Shown: piece by piece, positions 1-8,944 of the stretch | Numbering within the stretch: the stretch's first letter is position 1 | Layout of the letters: each line of letters starts with the position of its first letter | Assembly (NCBI GenBank): GCA_947500555.1 | Contig: CANMSE010000005.1 | Span: 124,001 to 188,000 of the forward strand | Reading direction: 5' to 3' | Length of the DNA: 64,000 bases | From: an uncultured Fulvivirga sp. | Lineage (GTDB): Bacteria; Bacteroidota; Bacteroidia; Cytophagales; Cyclobacteriaceae | The notes under the pieces: generated by a model | What the model was told of the DNA's origin: nothing | The model's database searches: none | Seen by the model: the letters and a program-made list of their open reading frames with translations, nothing else | Made by a program: the position numbers and the translations under genes

Positions 1-9
1 CTAAAAAGA

Positions 10-17
10 TATGTTTG
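10..17 (+). promoter_or_regulatory. Bacteroidota -7 box before pfkA
   Basis: TATGTTTG matches the Bacteroidota -7 consensus TAnnTTTG exactly. It would start transcription near position 22, leaving a leader of about 20-25 bases before the TTG starts at 42 or 48. The -33 element would lie outside the window, so the match is half a promoter. Confidence 0.5.
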
Positions 18-47
18 CCTATTTTAGGCATTCTAAACTTTTTGAAA

Positions 48-1028
48 TTGGCAGAAATAAACAACATCGCAGTATTTACTTCCGGGGGAGATGCCCCGGG
101 AATGAATGCCGCTATAAGAGCAGTCGTGCGAGCAAGTATCTTTTATAAAAAGAAGATATTTGGAATATATCGGGGTTATGAAGGTATGATTGATAATGAT
201 ATTGTTGAACTGGACGTCAGGTCAGTTGGTAATATCATACAAAGAGGTGGAACAATTCTTAAGTCTGCTCGAAGCGATGAATTCAGGACAAAAGAAGGGC
301 GCAAAAAGGCCTATGAGAATTTAACCTCCAAGGGCATTGACGCTCTCGTGGCAATTGGTGGTGATGGTACTTTTACAGGCTTACACTCTTTCTACAAAGA
401 ATATCAAATGCCGGTAATTTGTATTCCAGGAACAATAGATAATGACTTATCAGGCACTGACTATACAATAGGATATGACACAGCTACCAATACTGTTGTA
501 GATGCAGTAGACAAGATAAGAGATACAGCCTTATCACATAATCGTTTATTCTTTATTGAAGTAATGGGAAGAGACTCAGGCTACATAGCCATTAATTCAG
601 GAATTGCAGGTGGGGCAACTGCCATTATGATTCCAGAAGAGGAGATGTCAATTAATGACTTGATAGCAAGACTGGATAAAGGTGGAAGAAGTAAGAAAAG
701 CTCAAGTTTGGTTATAGTGGCTGAAGGTGGTAAAAATGGTAGTGCCATGGAAATAGCGGATGAAGTAACTAAACGTTTTCCCTACTATGATACCAAAGTG
801 ACTATTCTTGGTCATTTACAGCGTGGTGGATCGCCAACATATTTTGATAGAGTGTTGGCAAGCAAAATGGGGGTGTACGCTGTTGAAGGCTTATTAGGTG
901 GCAAAACCGATGTCATGGTTGGAATTAAAGATAACGTAACGGTTTTCAACGATTTTGATACAGTTATGGCTAAAAATCATGAAATAGCCGAAGATGCCTT
1001 AAGAATATCTAAAATATTGTCAATATAA
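48..1028 (+). CDS. pfkA: ATP-dependent 6-phosphofructokinase
   Basis: Cytosolic glycolytic enzyme that phosphorylates fructose 6-phosphate to fructose 1,6-bisphosphate with ATP. Visible family motifs are the nucleotide loop GGDAPGMN near the N-terminus, GGDGT, the catalytic PGTIDND, MGRDSGYIA and GHLQRGG. The TTG at 48 gives 326 residues, close to the usual 320-330, and puts the first beta strand at the expected distance. TTG at 42 or 15 are alternatives, but the one at 15 overlaps a likely -7 box. The stop overlaps the next start (TAATG), so it is coupled to two further sugar kinases. The family and reaction are secure; only the start is uncertain. Confidence 0.93.
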   Translation: MAEINNIAVFTSGGDAPGMNAAIRAVVRASIFYKKKIFGIYRGYEGMIDNDIVELDVRSVGNIIQRGGTILKSARSDEFRTKEGRKKAYENLTSKGIDALVAIGGDGTFTGLHSFYKEYQMPVICIPGTIDNDLSGTDYTIGYDTATNTVVDAVDKIRDTALSHNRLFFIEVMGRDSGYIAINSGIAGGATAIMIPEEEMSINDLIARLDKGGRSKKSSSLVIVAEGGKNGSAMEIADEVTKRFPYYDTKVTILGHLQRGGSPTYFDRVLASKMGVYAVEGLLGGKTDVMVGIKDNVTVFNDFDTVMAKNHEIAEDALRISKILSI

Positions 1029-1873
1029 TGGTGCTTATAGGAATAAGCGGATCCTCAAAATGTGATTGGCAAATCATAGAAGATGAGACCACAGTGAGTC
1101 ATTTCAGTACACGTGGTCTTAACCCCATCTTTCATACGGAAGAAGAGATTCATGACATTATTTCTGAGGCACCTGAATTAAAGGATAAATCTATTCAGGC
1201 AGTATATATCTACAGCGCAGGGTGTGGAAGTAAGACATTCCAAAATATCGTTTTGAGAGCTGTATCAAGAATTTTTCCTAAAAGTAACTACTTCGTAAAC
1301 CATGATATTGTTGCCTCTGCTTTGGCAACCTATGAAGGAGTACCATCCATATCATGTATTCTAGGCACGGGATCAAACGCCTGTTATTTTGATGGAGATA
1401 TTGTTAGGCAAGAAACACCAGCTCTTGATTATGTTTTAGGAGATGAGGGTGGAGGTTCTAATTACGGTAAGCAATTGCTTAATGCTTATTTATATCAATC
1501 CCTACCTGATGAATTATCAAAAAAGTTTAAAGAAAGCTATCAGCTTACTAAAGAAGAAATCCTCGAAAATGTCTATATGAAGCCATACCCTAATGTGTAT
1601 TTGGCGTCATTCATGAAATTTATTCAGGATAATCAAAATCACGATTACTTTCAGCAAATGTTGAGAAAGGGAATGAGTGATTTTATGGAATACTATGTTA
1701 TGAAAATCAATAACTATAGTGCGCTTAAAACACATTTCACTGGATCTATTGCTCATTTTTTTGTTGACATTCTTCGTGAGGTAGCGGATGAGAAAGGAAT
1801 AATAGTTGGGAAAGTGATAATGGAGCCGATAAATGATTTGGTGAAGTATCATCTCAATAAAAGGTATAGTTAA
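1028..1873 (+). CDS. BadF/BadG-family ATPase, N-acetylglucosamine-kinase-like
   Basis: A 281-residue member of the ASKHA (actin/Hsp70/sugar kinase) fold. The phosphate-binding loop GISGSSKCDW is at the N-terminus, the second phosphate segment LGTGSNACYF near residue 113, and LGDEGGGSNYG near 137. Bacteroidota relatives are annotated as N-acetylglucosamine kinase-like BadF-type ATPases. The start overlaps the pfkA stop by one base and the ROK kinase follows one base after the stop, so translation is probably coupled. A role in phosphorylating an amino sugar or glucose-like sugar is inferred from family and operon. The substrate cannot be read from the sequence. Confidence 0.8.
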   Translation: MVLIGISGSSKCDWQIIEDETTVSHFSTRGLNPIFHTEEEIHDIISEAPELKDKSIQAVYIYSAGCGSKTFQNIVLRAVSRIFPKSNYFVNHDIVASALATYEGVPSISCILGTGSNACYFDGDIVRQETPALDYVLGDEGGGSNYGKQLLNAYLYQSLPDELSKKFKESYQLTKEEILENVYMKPYPNVYLASFMKFIQDNQNHDYFQQMLRKGMSDFMEYYVMKINNYSALKTHFTGSIAHFFVDILREVADEKGIIVGKVIMEPINDLVKYHLNKRYS

Positions 1874-1874
1874 C

Positions 1875-2855
1875 ATGGACAATATTATTGTAGGAATTGA
1901 TATTGGAGGTACAAATACAAAGTTTGGTTTGGTTGACGATCATGGAGAAGTCTTATACCAGTCCAAATTACCTACTCAAACTCACGAAGACTTCAAAGAT
2001 TACATTGCAGAGTTATGTGGTGCTATAAATGAAGGGATTGAGAAAATAGGGGGACATAGAAATATTCTTGGTATCGGCATTGGTGCTCCTAATGCTAACT
2101 ATTATCGTGGTACAATAGAAAAAGCGCCTAACTTAAGATGGAAAGGGACGGTTCCGATAGTTGAAGTGATTAAAGAAAACTTTGATGTACCTGTCCTAAT
2201 CACCAATGATGCTAATGCTGCTGCTATGGGTGAAATGATCTATGGTAAAGCAAAAGGGATGAAAGACTTTATTGTTATCACACTAGGTACTGGCTTAGGA
2301 GCAGGTATAGTTTGTAATGGCAAATTAGTTCATGGTCATGATGGCTTTGCTGCCGAGCTCGGTCATGTTATAATCAACCCCAATGGACGGCAATGTGGCT
2401 GTGGTAGAAAAGGTTGTCTTGAGACCTATGTTTCTGCAACAGGCATAAAACGCACGGTCTACAAAATGTTGGCCGATCACTTGGAGGAAAGCGAACTACG
2501 AGGGATTAGCTTTCATGATTTAAGCACGAAAATGATTGCTGAATCTGCTCTGCGGGGAGATCTGGTGGCTAAAGATGCATTCGAGTATACTGGTGAGGTT
2601 TTAGGTTCTAAATTGGCGGATACAGTGGCACATACGGATCCTGAAGCAATCTTCCTATTTGGTGGATTATCATTGGCCGGTGACCTGATCTTCAAACCGA
2701 CTAGAAAACATCTTGAAAACACACTTATGCCTATCTATAAAGGAAAAGTCCAGGTACTACCCTCTGGCTTACAAAACCAAAGTGCGCCAATTTTGGGTGC
2801 AAGTAGCTTGGTAATAGATTACCTAAGCAACCTGGAAGAGAACGTCTCTGCATAG
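1875..2855 (+). CDS. ROK-family sugar kinase (probable glucokinase)
   Basis: A cytosolic sugar kinase of 326 residues that would phosphorylate glucose or a related hexose at C6. GGTNTK at 11-16 is the ATP phosphate loop. NDANAAA at 111-117 contains the catalytic Asp112, and TLGTGLGAG near 137-145 is the second phosphate loop. The ROK zinc site is complete: His164 of ELGH with Cys174, Cys176 and Cys181. It is the third gene of the kinase operon. ROK proteins can also be repressors, but there is no N-terminal helix-turn-helix here, so an enzyme is preferred. Glucokinase is favoured over N-acetylmannosamine or fructokinase activity only by its pairing with pfkA. Confidence 0.85.
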   Translation: MDNIIVGIDIGGTNTKFGLVDDHGEVLYQSKLPTQTHEDFKDYIAELCGAINEGIEKIGGHRNILGIGIGAPNANYYRGTIEKAPNLRWKGTVPIVEVIKENFDVPVLITNDANAAAMGEMIYGKAKGMKDFIVITLGTGLGAGIVCNGKLVHGHDGFAAELGHVIINPNGRQCGCGRKGCLETYVSATGIKRTVYKMLADHLEESELRGISFHDLSTKMIAESALRGDLVAKDAFEYTGEVLGSKLADTVAHTDPEAIFLFGGLSLAGDLIFKPTRKHLENTLMPIYKGKVQVLPSGLQNQSAPILGASSLVIDYLSNLEENVSA

Positions 2856-2903
2856 TTGGCTCTTAGCTGTCTGTAAAGCATTAAATTATTGACATATTTT
2901 CTC

Positions 2904-2911
2904 TAGTTTTG
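2904..2911 (+). promoter_or_regulatory. -7 box before the TerB-like pair
   Basis: TAGTTTTG fits TAnnTTTG. The nearest upstream TTG (2889-2891) is only 12 bases away, shorter than the usual 19-21 gap, so this is a partial promoter match. It lies 30 bases before the TTG start at 2942. Confidence 0.35.
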
Positions 2912-2941
2912 ACAATCTAACCACTACAAAATTAAATTAAC

Positions 2942-3295
2942 TTGAGAGACGTCAAATTAGAGCATTTCCAAAATCTGGTATCCGTAGCATTTGCCGATGG
3001 ACATTTTGAAGAAGCAGAAAAAGAGTTTTTAGAAGAAAGAGCTGAAGAGTTAGGACTACCAGCAGATAAAGTTGCGGATATTATTGACAAGGCTCTGACC
3101 TTGGAATTTATTGTTCCGGATGATCTCGAAGATAGAGAAGAACAATTGGCGGATGTCGTTTTTATGTCGATGGTTGATGGAGACATAGAACAAAAAGAAT
3201 ACGACCTGTGCCTCAATATAGCAGAGCGTCTGGGATTGAAGAAGGCTGATCTGGACGAAGTTATAGCACTTACTAAAAGGCTTTGGAAAATTTAA
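2942..3295 (+). CDS. TerB-like (tellurite-resistance domain) small protein 1
   Basis: A 117-residue acidic, all-helical protein with the TerB-like repeat pattern. VSVAFADGHFEEAE near 15-28 and VFMSMVDGDIEQKE near 72-85 are two matching ADG/VDG helix-loop-helix units with acidic residues that could bind metal. There is no signal peptide or membrane segment, so it should be cytosolic. The start is a TTG; no ATG is available near the conserved N-terminus. It is followed ten bases later by a second protein of the same kind. TerB-like domains are linked to stress and membrane-associated sensing, but the function is not established here. Confidence 0.7.
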   Translation: MRDVKLEHFQNLVSVAFADGHFEEAEKEFLEERAEELGLPADKVADIIDKALTLEFIVPDDLEDREEQLADVVFMSMVDGDIEQKEYDLCLNIAERLGLKKADLDEVIALTKRLWKI

Positions 3296-3305
3296 AAGAC
3301 TAAAT

Positions 3306-3734
3306 ATGATCGGTTTTTTTGAACATCAATATCTTTCATTTAAGAAAAATCACCTAAGAAACTTAATTGCCTTGGCAAAGGCTGATGGTAATCTCCATCC
3401 TGATGAGGAGAAAATGATTTATAAAATAGGTGATAAATATGGTCTGAAAGATCGGCAGGTGGCTTCTCTATTAAGAAGTAATAAAAAAACTGACCTGTAT
3501 GTTCCTGATTCGCATGATGAAAAAATGGACCAGCTTTATGACATTGTTATGATGGTTTATGCGGATGGTGTTGTAGAAGATTCAGAAATTGAATTTTGTG
3601 AAGAGGTTGTCGAAAAATTTGGGTTCAAGAAAGAGATTGTGAGTTGGTTGATTAAAATTTTTGATGAAGGCAATGTTCCTAACCCTAATGAATGGGGAGA
3701 AATGAGAGAACAAGCTCAGAGGGAGTTTTTGTAA
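3306..3734 (+). CDS. TerB-like small protein 2
   Basis: A 142-residue helical protein with the same two units as its upstream neighbour: ALAKADGNLHPDEE near 23-36 and MMVYADGVVEDSE near 76-88. It adds a short N-terminal extension (FFEHQY) and a C-terminal tail. The shared layout and ten-base spacing suggest an ancient tandem duplication and co-transcription. It ends five bases before the stop of the convergent symporter gene, leaving almost no room for a classical terminator. The molecular role is unknown; a DjlA/TerB-like acidic regulatory domain is the best description. Confidence 0.7.
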   Translation: MIGFFEHQYLSFKKNHLRNLIALAKADGNLHPDEEKMIYKIGDKYGLKDRQVASLLRSNKKTDLYVPDSHDEKMDQLYDIVMMVYADGVVEDSEIEFCEEVVEKFGFKKEIVSWLIKIFDEGNVPNPNEWGEMREQAQREFL

Positions 3735-3739
3735 CCTCT

Positions 3740-5131
3740 CTAGATAAGATTTATACCGAAGAAAGTACTCAAAACAGTAAGGACAAATACTGTTCCCAGA
3801 ACAATAGGAGCTAAGTAAGACACTGCGAAGTTCAAGTATTTTTGAACAAAGGAGCCTTTATAATTAGGTGCTCCTTGAGCTAGTTCTTCGTCCAAGTTCT
3901 CCTTTTTCCAGACATGAGCAGCAAAAAAGACAATTAAACAACCCCCGAGAGGCAAAAGAGTATCATTGGCTACATGATTCATAAAGGATAAAAAATCAGT
4001 TGCACTATCGGCTCCAATGTAGGTAACAAAATGCGAGAAAAATTCTGAATAGCCATTTCCAAGTAAGGATGGAATACCTATGAGGTATATAAGTCCGGCA
4101 ACTAACCAAACTGCTCTTTTTCTCCTTACATTCAATTCGTCAACTACATAAGATACAGGTACTTCAAGCAATGATACTGTAGAAGTCAATGCAGCGAAAC
4201 AAAGCAGGACGAAGAAGATTGTTCCTACAGCTGCACCCCAAGAACCTCCTATACTTCCAAATATTTGAGGCAATGTCACGAAAATCAGTGCCGGCCCTCT
4301 TCCAACTTCTGACATGGTTCCTTCTGTCATGTAACCAATCAAAGGAAAGATCATTAATCCAGCGATCAGGGCTATTCCAACATCAGCTAACGTAATAAAG
4401 GCTGCTGAAGTGATTATATTATCATTTTTGCTAACGTAACTTCCGTAAGTAATTAGAGCACCCATTCCTAAAGACAGTGAGAAAAATGCTTGCCCCATGG
4501 CATTGTAAATGACACTACCAGTCATTAGGGAAAAGTCAGGTATCAAATAAAATTTCACACCAGCCATTGAATTTTCTAGTGTGAATGAGTACAGTACTAA
4601 TGAAACAATTAAAAATAGAAGTGTGGGCATTAATAATTTAGCAGCTTTTTCAATGCCACCTGAAACGCCCTTAGATACTACATAGGCGGTCACGGCCATA
4701 AAAACTAGTCCATATAACCCAACTCGGAATATATTTAAAACATAATCTCCAAAATGGTCAGCAATACCAAAATTGCTGCTAGCCATCTCGAAAATGTAAC
4801 CGAATGCCCAACCTGCTATGACATTGTAGAAAGACAAGATTAGAACCCCACATAGAATCCCCATCTTACCAACTATATTCCATTTTTTGAATCCTAGGTA
4901 GTTAAACGCGCCTACTGCATTTTTCTGACTCTTACGTCCAATCGCGATTTCTGTAACCATAACAGGAAAACAAAGTAGGAAACAGAATATAAGATACATT
5001 ACTACGAAAGCAGCTCCTCCTCCCTGTCCGACTTCGTAAGGGAACCCCCAAATGTTTCCGAGCCCAACAGCTGAACCTGCGGCTGCCATAATAAATCCTA
5101 GCTTGCTTGAAAAGCCTCCTCTATTCGCCAT
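3740..5131 (-). CDS. Neurotransmitter:sodium symporter (NSS/SNF) family transporter
   Basis: An inner-membrane Na+-coupled symporter of 463 residues, probably importing an amino acid. The N-terminus carries the NSS hallmark GSAVGLGNIWGFPY (about 16-29), which in LeuT-fold carriers forms the unwound first helix that binds substrate and Na+. About twelve hydrophobic helices follow by eye, with GMGALITYGSY in the middle. Bacterial NSS proteins usually have 11-12 helices and about 440-500 residues, so it is full length. It is monocistronic and convergent with the TerB-like pair. The substrate (tryptophan, tyrosine, alanine or other) cannot be deduced. Confidence 0.9.
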   Translation of the reverse strand: MANRGGFSSKLGFIMAAAGSAVGLGNIWGFPYEVGQGGGAAFVVMYLIFCFLLCFPVMVTEIAIGRKSQKNAVGAFNYLGFKKWNIVGKMGILCGVLILSFYNVIAGWAFGYIFEMASSNFGIADHFGDYVLNIFRVGLYGLVFMAVTAYVVSKGVSGGIEKAAKLLMPTLLFLIVSLVLYSFTLENSMAGVKFYLIPDFSLMTGSVIYNAMGQAFFSLSLGMGALITYGSYVSKNDNIITSAAFITLADVGIALIAGLMIFPLIGYMTEGTMSEVGRGPALIFVTLPQIFGSIGGSWGAAVGTIFFVLLCFAALTSTVSLLEVPVSYVVDELNVRRKRAVWLVAGLIYLIGIPSLLGNGYSEFFSHFVTYIGADSATDFLSFMNHVANDTLLPLGGCLIVFFAAHVWKKENLDEELAQGAPNYKGSFVQKYLNFAVSYLAPIVLGTVFVLTVLSTFFGINLI

Positions 5132-5238
5132 ATCTTAATTGAAATTTAACAAAGCTGTAAATATGTGTAAATTTTTCAGCTTAGGAAAAGTTTTACACAA
5201 ACCAGATATATTTACTTAGCAAAATTTATGTTAACTAC

Positions 5239-6525
5239 CTATTTTAAATTTGGGTCGTGCTTAGCTGCTAGTTTAAATAGTCGGTCTACCGTAAGCCCTT
5301 GAACTACTATCGAGAATAGCACCACACAATAGGTCATTGTTATAATTATGTCAACAATTTTAGGCTCCATTATAAAACCATGGTTTTCCTTATAGAGCGA
5401 TAGGGCCAACGCAACAGATATGCCTCCCCTTAAGCCACTCCAGGTAAGTATTCTAATGGTATATTTAGGAAAGTGCCTTTTGATCCTCATTATTGAAAGA
5501 GGGATACCAACACCCAGAAGCCGGGCTGTTAACACAACTACAATGGCAATACCAGCTGCATAGAAATAATCTACCTCATAGTGAATAACTATGATTTGAA
5601 GTCCAATTAAAATAAAGAGAATTGCATTCATCGCTTCATCCATCAAATGCCAAAATTTGTAGACATATTCTCCTGCAGCATCTTCATCTACTTTGGCTAT
5701 TCTTCCTTTCCTACCTACAAATAACCCCATGACTACCATTGCCAAAGGACCAGAAACGTGTAACGATTCAGCAATACTGGCTCCGCCAAGAACCATTGAT
5801 AATGTAACAAGTACTTCAATTTCGGTATGTTCATTGTCAATTATTTTTAAAAGATACAATCCTATGTACCCTAGTGCCGCACCCAACACAATGCCTCCAA
5901 TAACTTCAATTCCAAAAAGTTTTACAACCTCAATGATTTCAAAATTTTCTACACCTCCTGCTGCTACACCCAAAATAGAAAGAAAGACTACAACACCAAT
6001 ACCATCATTGAAAAGCGATTCGCCAGCAATTTGAGATTCCAAATTTTCTGAAACGACAGTTTTTTTAATCATTGCTAATACGGCAATTGGATCAGTCGGA
6101 GAAATTAACGCACCAAATAATAAACAATATATAAAATCAAGAGGAAGGCCTAAGTAGGGAAGTATCAGATACATTGCTCCCCCGATAATGAAGGTTGAGA
6201 TTAGTACTCCCACAGTAGCTAAGATTAAGATCGGCCATTTCTCTTCACCTAGCTTATTTAAATTAACATCGAGTGCACCAGCGAAGAGTAAAAAACTAAG
6301 CATGACTTGAAAGAGAACCTTTGAAAAGTCATATTCCGTCATTAAATCAGTAGCCAGTTCATTTAAAGTACTGAATATCCATTCCCCAAGAATGATAAAT
6401 AGGGATAATCCCAGCGCCAGTAGCATCAGGCCAATTGTTGAGGGCAATTTTAAAAACTTGACGTTAATGAGGGTGAAAAAAGCTGCCATAAAAATCAGCA
6501 GGGTGATAAAATCTAATACTTCCAT
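5239..6525 (-). CDS. CPA1-family Na+(K+)/H+ antiporter
   Basis: A 428-residue polytopic inner-membrane cation/proton antiporter. SPTDPIAVLAM near 142-152 and FNDGIGVVVF near 172-181 are the paired discontinuous-helix motifs of CPA1 exchangers. The Asp of the second motif is the transported-ion ligand. Near the C-terminus TWSGLRGGISVALAL supplies the conserved arginine region. It has about 12 membrane helices and a very short cytoplasmic tail, so it lacks the TrkA-C regulatory domain of some relatives. It follows the symporter on the same strand 107 bases upstream of its start, so they may share Na+ physiology but need not be one transcript. Confidence 0.9.
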   Translation of the reverse strand: MEVLDFITLLIFMAAFFTLINVKFLKLPSTIGLMLLALGLSLFIILGEWIFSTLNELATDLMTEYDFSKVLFQVMLSFLLFAGALDVNLNKLGEEKWPILILATVGVLISTFIIGGAMYLILPYLGLPLDFIYCLLFGALISPTDPIAVLAMIKKTVVSENLESQIAGESLFNDGIGVVVFLSILGVAAGGVENFEIIEVVKLFGIEVIGGIVLGAALGYIGLYLLKIIDNEHTEIEVLVTLSMVLGGASIAESLHVSGPLAMVVMGLFVGRKGRIAKVDEDAAGEYVYKFWHLMDEAMNAILFILIGLQIIVIHYEVDYFYAAGIAIVVVLTARLLGVGIPLSIMRIKRHFPKYTIRILTWSGLRGGISVALALSLYKENHGFIMEPKIVDIIITMTYCVVLFSIVVQGLTVDRLFKLAAKHDPNLK

Positions 6526-6663
6526 TCAGGTATGATTATTTAAATAAGTCAGACAAATAATCCGATAAGATAGAAAAGTCTGCGTTTAATAAAAAGGATA
6601 TTCTCCATTTATAAATCTCTATAAATCAATGGAAAGAAACATTAAAGACTTTCGAAAAAGTGA

Positions 6664-6671
6664 TACATTTG
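6664..6671 (+). promoter_or_regulatory. -7 box before the 486-residue unknown protein
   Basis: TACATTTG fits TAnnTTTG, 30 bases before the ATG at 6701, in the divergent gap between two genes. No clear -33 TTG lies 19-21 bases upstream. Confidence 0.45.
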
Positions 6672-6700
6672 ATTGAAGATTAAATAAGGCTTTAGAAATC

Positions 6701-8161
6701 ATGAAAATAAAAGAGCTTCGAAAACTGACGGTTAGCGAAAAAGCTTTACAACTGAATCTAAGGCCCGATATTTATGGCTCATTTGCGGAGATAGGAGCGG
6801 GTCAAGATGTGGCAGCCAACTTTTTTAAAGCTGGTGGAGCATCTGGTACGGTAGCTAAAACAATGTCAGCTTATGACATGAGTTTTAGTGACGCCATTTA
6901 CGGAGCAAGTGATAGATATGTTTGTCAGGAGAGATTACTGACCATGTTAGAGCATGAATATGCCCTATTAGAAGAACGCCTTCCTCACATAGCTGATGAA
7001 ACAACTTTTTTTGCGTTTGCCGATACGCTTGAAGCGTTGAATTACAAGCGGACTAATCGTCCACATGGTTGGGTAGGCATAAGGTTTCAAACGAGGCCAA
7101 AGGGGCCCTTTAATGAGTGTGTTATTCACATAAAAATGTTGGATAATGATGCCTTATTGCAACAGCAAGCGGTAGGTATAGTTGGTGTTAACCTCATTTT
7201 TGGATGCTTTTTTATTAATCAAAACCCTGAAGAGCTTATTTTATCACTGGTCGATGGTCTCCCCCATGGGCGTATAGGGATTGATATGTTTAGCCTTTCA
7301 GGCCCTGATTTCGAGCATGTTGATAACCGATTGATGAGTTTGAAATTGGTAAAAAATGGCTTGACCCGAGCAGCTATGTTCGGCCCTGATGGCACTGTCT
7401 TACAACCATCTGAGGCGCTATATAAAAAAAATGTACTAGTCCTTCGTGGTCGTTTTAGACCAGTTACGCATGTTAATGTTGATATGCTTCTTACCGCTAG
7501 GAGACATTTTAAGAATGAGGAAGATGTTGATAAATCGAAGATCGTAGTTCTTACGGAAATCACCCTAAATGATCTTCGGTCTGATGGTAAAATTGATGAT
7601 GAAGATTTTCTAGCTAGAGTGGACATTATATGTGCACTCGGGCAGAATGTTATGATTTCCAATTATCCGGAATACTATAAGTTGGTAGAATACCTTTCAC
7701 AGATGACCAGAGGGAGAAAAATAGGTATTATACTAGGAGTCTATAATCTTCAGCGAGTATTTGAAGAGAAATACTATCAGGATTTAAGAGGAGGTGTATT
7801 GGAGGCTTTCGGTACACTGTTCGGAAATAATGTGAAATTATATGTATATCCTTCTCTAAAGCAGGATAGCGATGAGGTATATACGTTAGATAATTTTAAA
7901 CTTCCAGATAATTTAAAAAGCTTGTTCCAGTTTTTGATCCAAAATAAGAAGCTGGTGGATATAGAAGGAGCAAATATGTCTAATCTTAATATTATATCCG
8001 ATAATATTTTGGCGCTTATTAAGGAAGGTAAGGATGGTTGGGAAGATAAGATTCCAAGGCAAGTAGTTACAGCCATTAAGGAAAATTGCTTGTTTGGTTA
8101 TCCTTGTCTACCGGAGAATAAGGACCGAAAAGAATTGCCCTCAAAAAAAGGAGGAGCTTGA
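6701..8161 (+). CDS. Conserved Bacteroidota protein of unknown function
   Basis: A 486-residue soluble protein beginning MKIKELRKLTVSEKAL, with no signal peptide and no membrane helix. It is rich in Gly-containing loops (EIGAGQDVAANFF, GGASGTVAKTMSAYD). I recall long relatives in Flavobacteriia and Cytophagia carrying unreliable labels such as nicotinate-nucleotide adenylyltransferase or TonB-dependent receptor. The sequence shows neither a HxGH nucleotidyltransferase motif nor a beta-barrel, so I assign no function. Its last seven codons overlap the convergent yhhQ gene by 21 bases. It stands alone on the plus strand between two minus-strand blocks. Confidence 0.75.
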   Translation: MKIKELRKLTVSEKALQLNLRPDIYGSFAEIGAGQDVAANFFKAGGASGTVAKTMSAYDMSFSDAIYGASDRYVCQERLLTMLEHEYALLEERLPHIADETTFFAFADTLEALNYKRTNRPHGWVGIRFQTRPKGPFNECVIHIKMLDNDALLQQQAVGIVGVNLIFGCFFINQNPEELILSLVDGLPHGRIGIDMFSLSGPDFEHVDNRLMSLKLVKNGLTRAAMFGPDGTVLQPSEALYKKNVLVLRGRFRPVTHVNVDMLLTARRHFKNEEDVDKSKIVVLTEITLNDLRSDGKIDDEDFLARVDIICALGQNVMISNYPEYYKLVEYLSQMTRGRKIGIILGVYNLQRVFEEKYYQDLRGGVLEAFGTLFGNNVKLYVYPSLKQDSDEVYTLDNFKLPDNLKSLFQFLIQNKKLVDIEGANMSNLNIISDNILALIKEGKDGWEDKIPRQVVTAIKENCLFGYPCLPENKDRKELPSKKGGA

Positions 8162-8944
8162 TTCTGCGGCTTCTTCCATAAGTTTATCAGACTTATCTCT
8201 TCCTAGATAATTGTCTATCAAGTAATGTGCGATATAAAGAAGTGGAGTAAGTGCCAAAGCAACCACGAACTTATAGATGTAATTGATTATACCTACAGAT
8301 ACTACTTGGGCAGGTGTCCATTGTGTACTAGCCGGAGCTAACAGGTAAAAAGCTATAAATAAAACAACAAAACTATCTACAAGTTGAGATGCTAATGTTG
8401 AGCCAGTAGCTCTTAGCCATAACATTTTACTACCCGTTATTTTTCGAAGTTTGTGAAAAACGAAAACATCCAATAACTGTCCAATTAAGAATGCCACTAA
8501 CGAGCCTACGATAATGGCAGCACCTTGTAGAAAGACCTTATTAAAAGCATAGCTCATATCAAAGTCCTTTCCATCTGGAGTTTCACTGTTGATATCTAGC
8601 CAGAATTGAGCTGGCTCGAGTGCTGTAACAATCGTGATTATTATAAAAGCAAAGCTTATGAAGATAACTGTTAGGTAACTAATTTTCTTGACACCTTCTT
8701 TGCCGAAGTACTCATTGATTATATCTGTAGTAATAAATACTACCGGCCATAATACCACTCCCGCAGTAAGGTTAAAATCTAGTACCCATTCGCCCAGCAT
8801 ATTGAGCTGAGCTGGCTCAAACCCCAGGGTTGCTTCTAATGAAAATATCTTTGTTCCAATCAGTTCAGCTAGTAGGGCGTTGGTTAAGAATATGCAAGCG
8901 AGCACTATGAAGAGATTGGTTTTTTTATCTATAATATTCTTCAT
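8141..8944 (-). CDS. yhhQ: Queuosine precursor transporter (YhhQ/VUT family)
   Basis: An integral membrane protein of 267 residues with about six helices. Family features are the first helix with NALLAELIGTKIF and VFITTDIINEYFGKEG near 69-84, plus a region with GSLVAFLIGQLLDVFVFHKL. In Escherichia coli YhhQ imports the queuosine precursors preQ0 and preQ1, so a role in tRNA queuosine salvage is inferred. The ATG at 8944 overlaps the rnz stop by one base (TGATG); a TTG one codon earlier is possible. Its 3' end overlaps the convergent 486-residue gene by 21 bases. Confidence 0.88.
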   Translation of the reverse strand: MKNIIDKKTNLFIVLACIFLTNALLAELIGTKIFSLEATLGFEPAQLNMLGEWVLDFNLTAGVVLWPVVFITTDIINEYFGKEGVKKISYLTVIFISFAFIIITIVTALEPAQFWLDINSETPDGKDFDMSYAFNKVFLQGAAIIVGSLVAFLIGQLLDVFVFHKLRKITGSKMLWLRATGSTLASQLVDSFVVLFIAFYLLAPASTQWTPAQVVSVGIINYIYKFVVALALTPLLYIAHYLIDNYLGRDKSDKLMEEAAESSSSFF

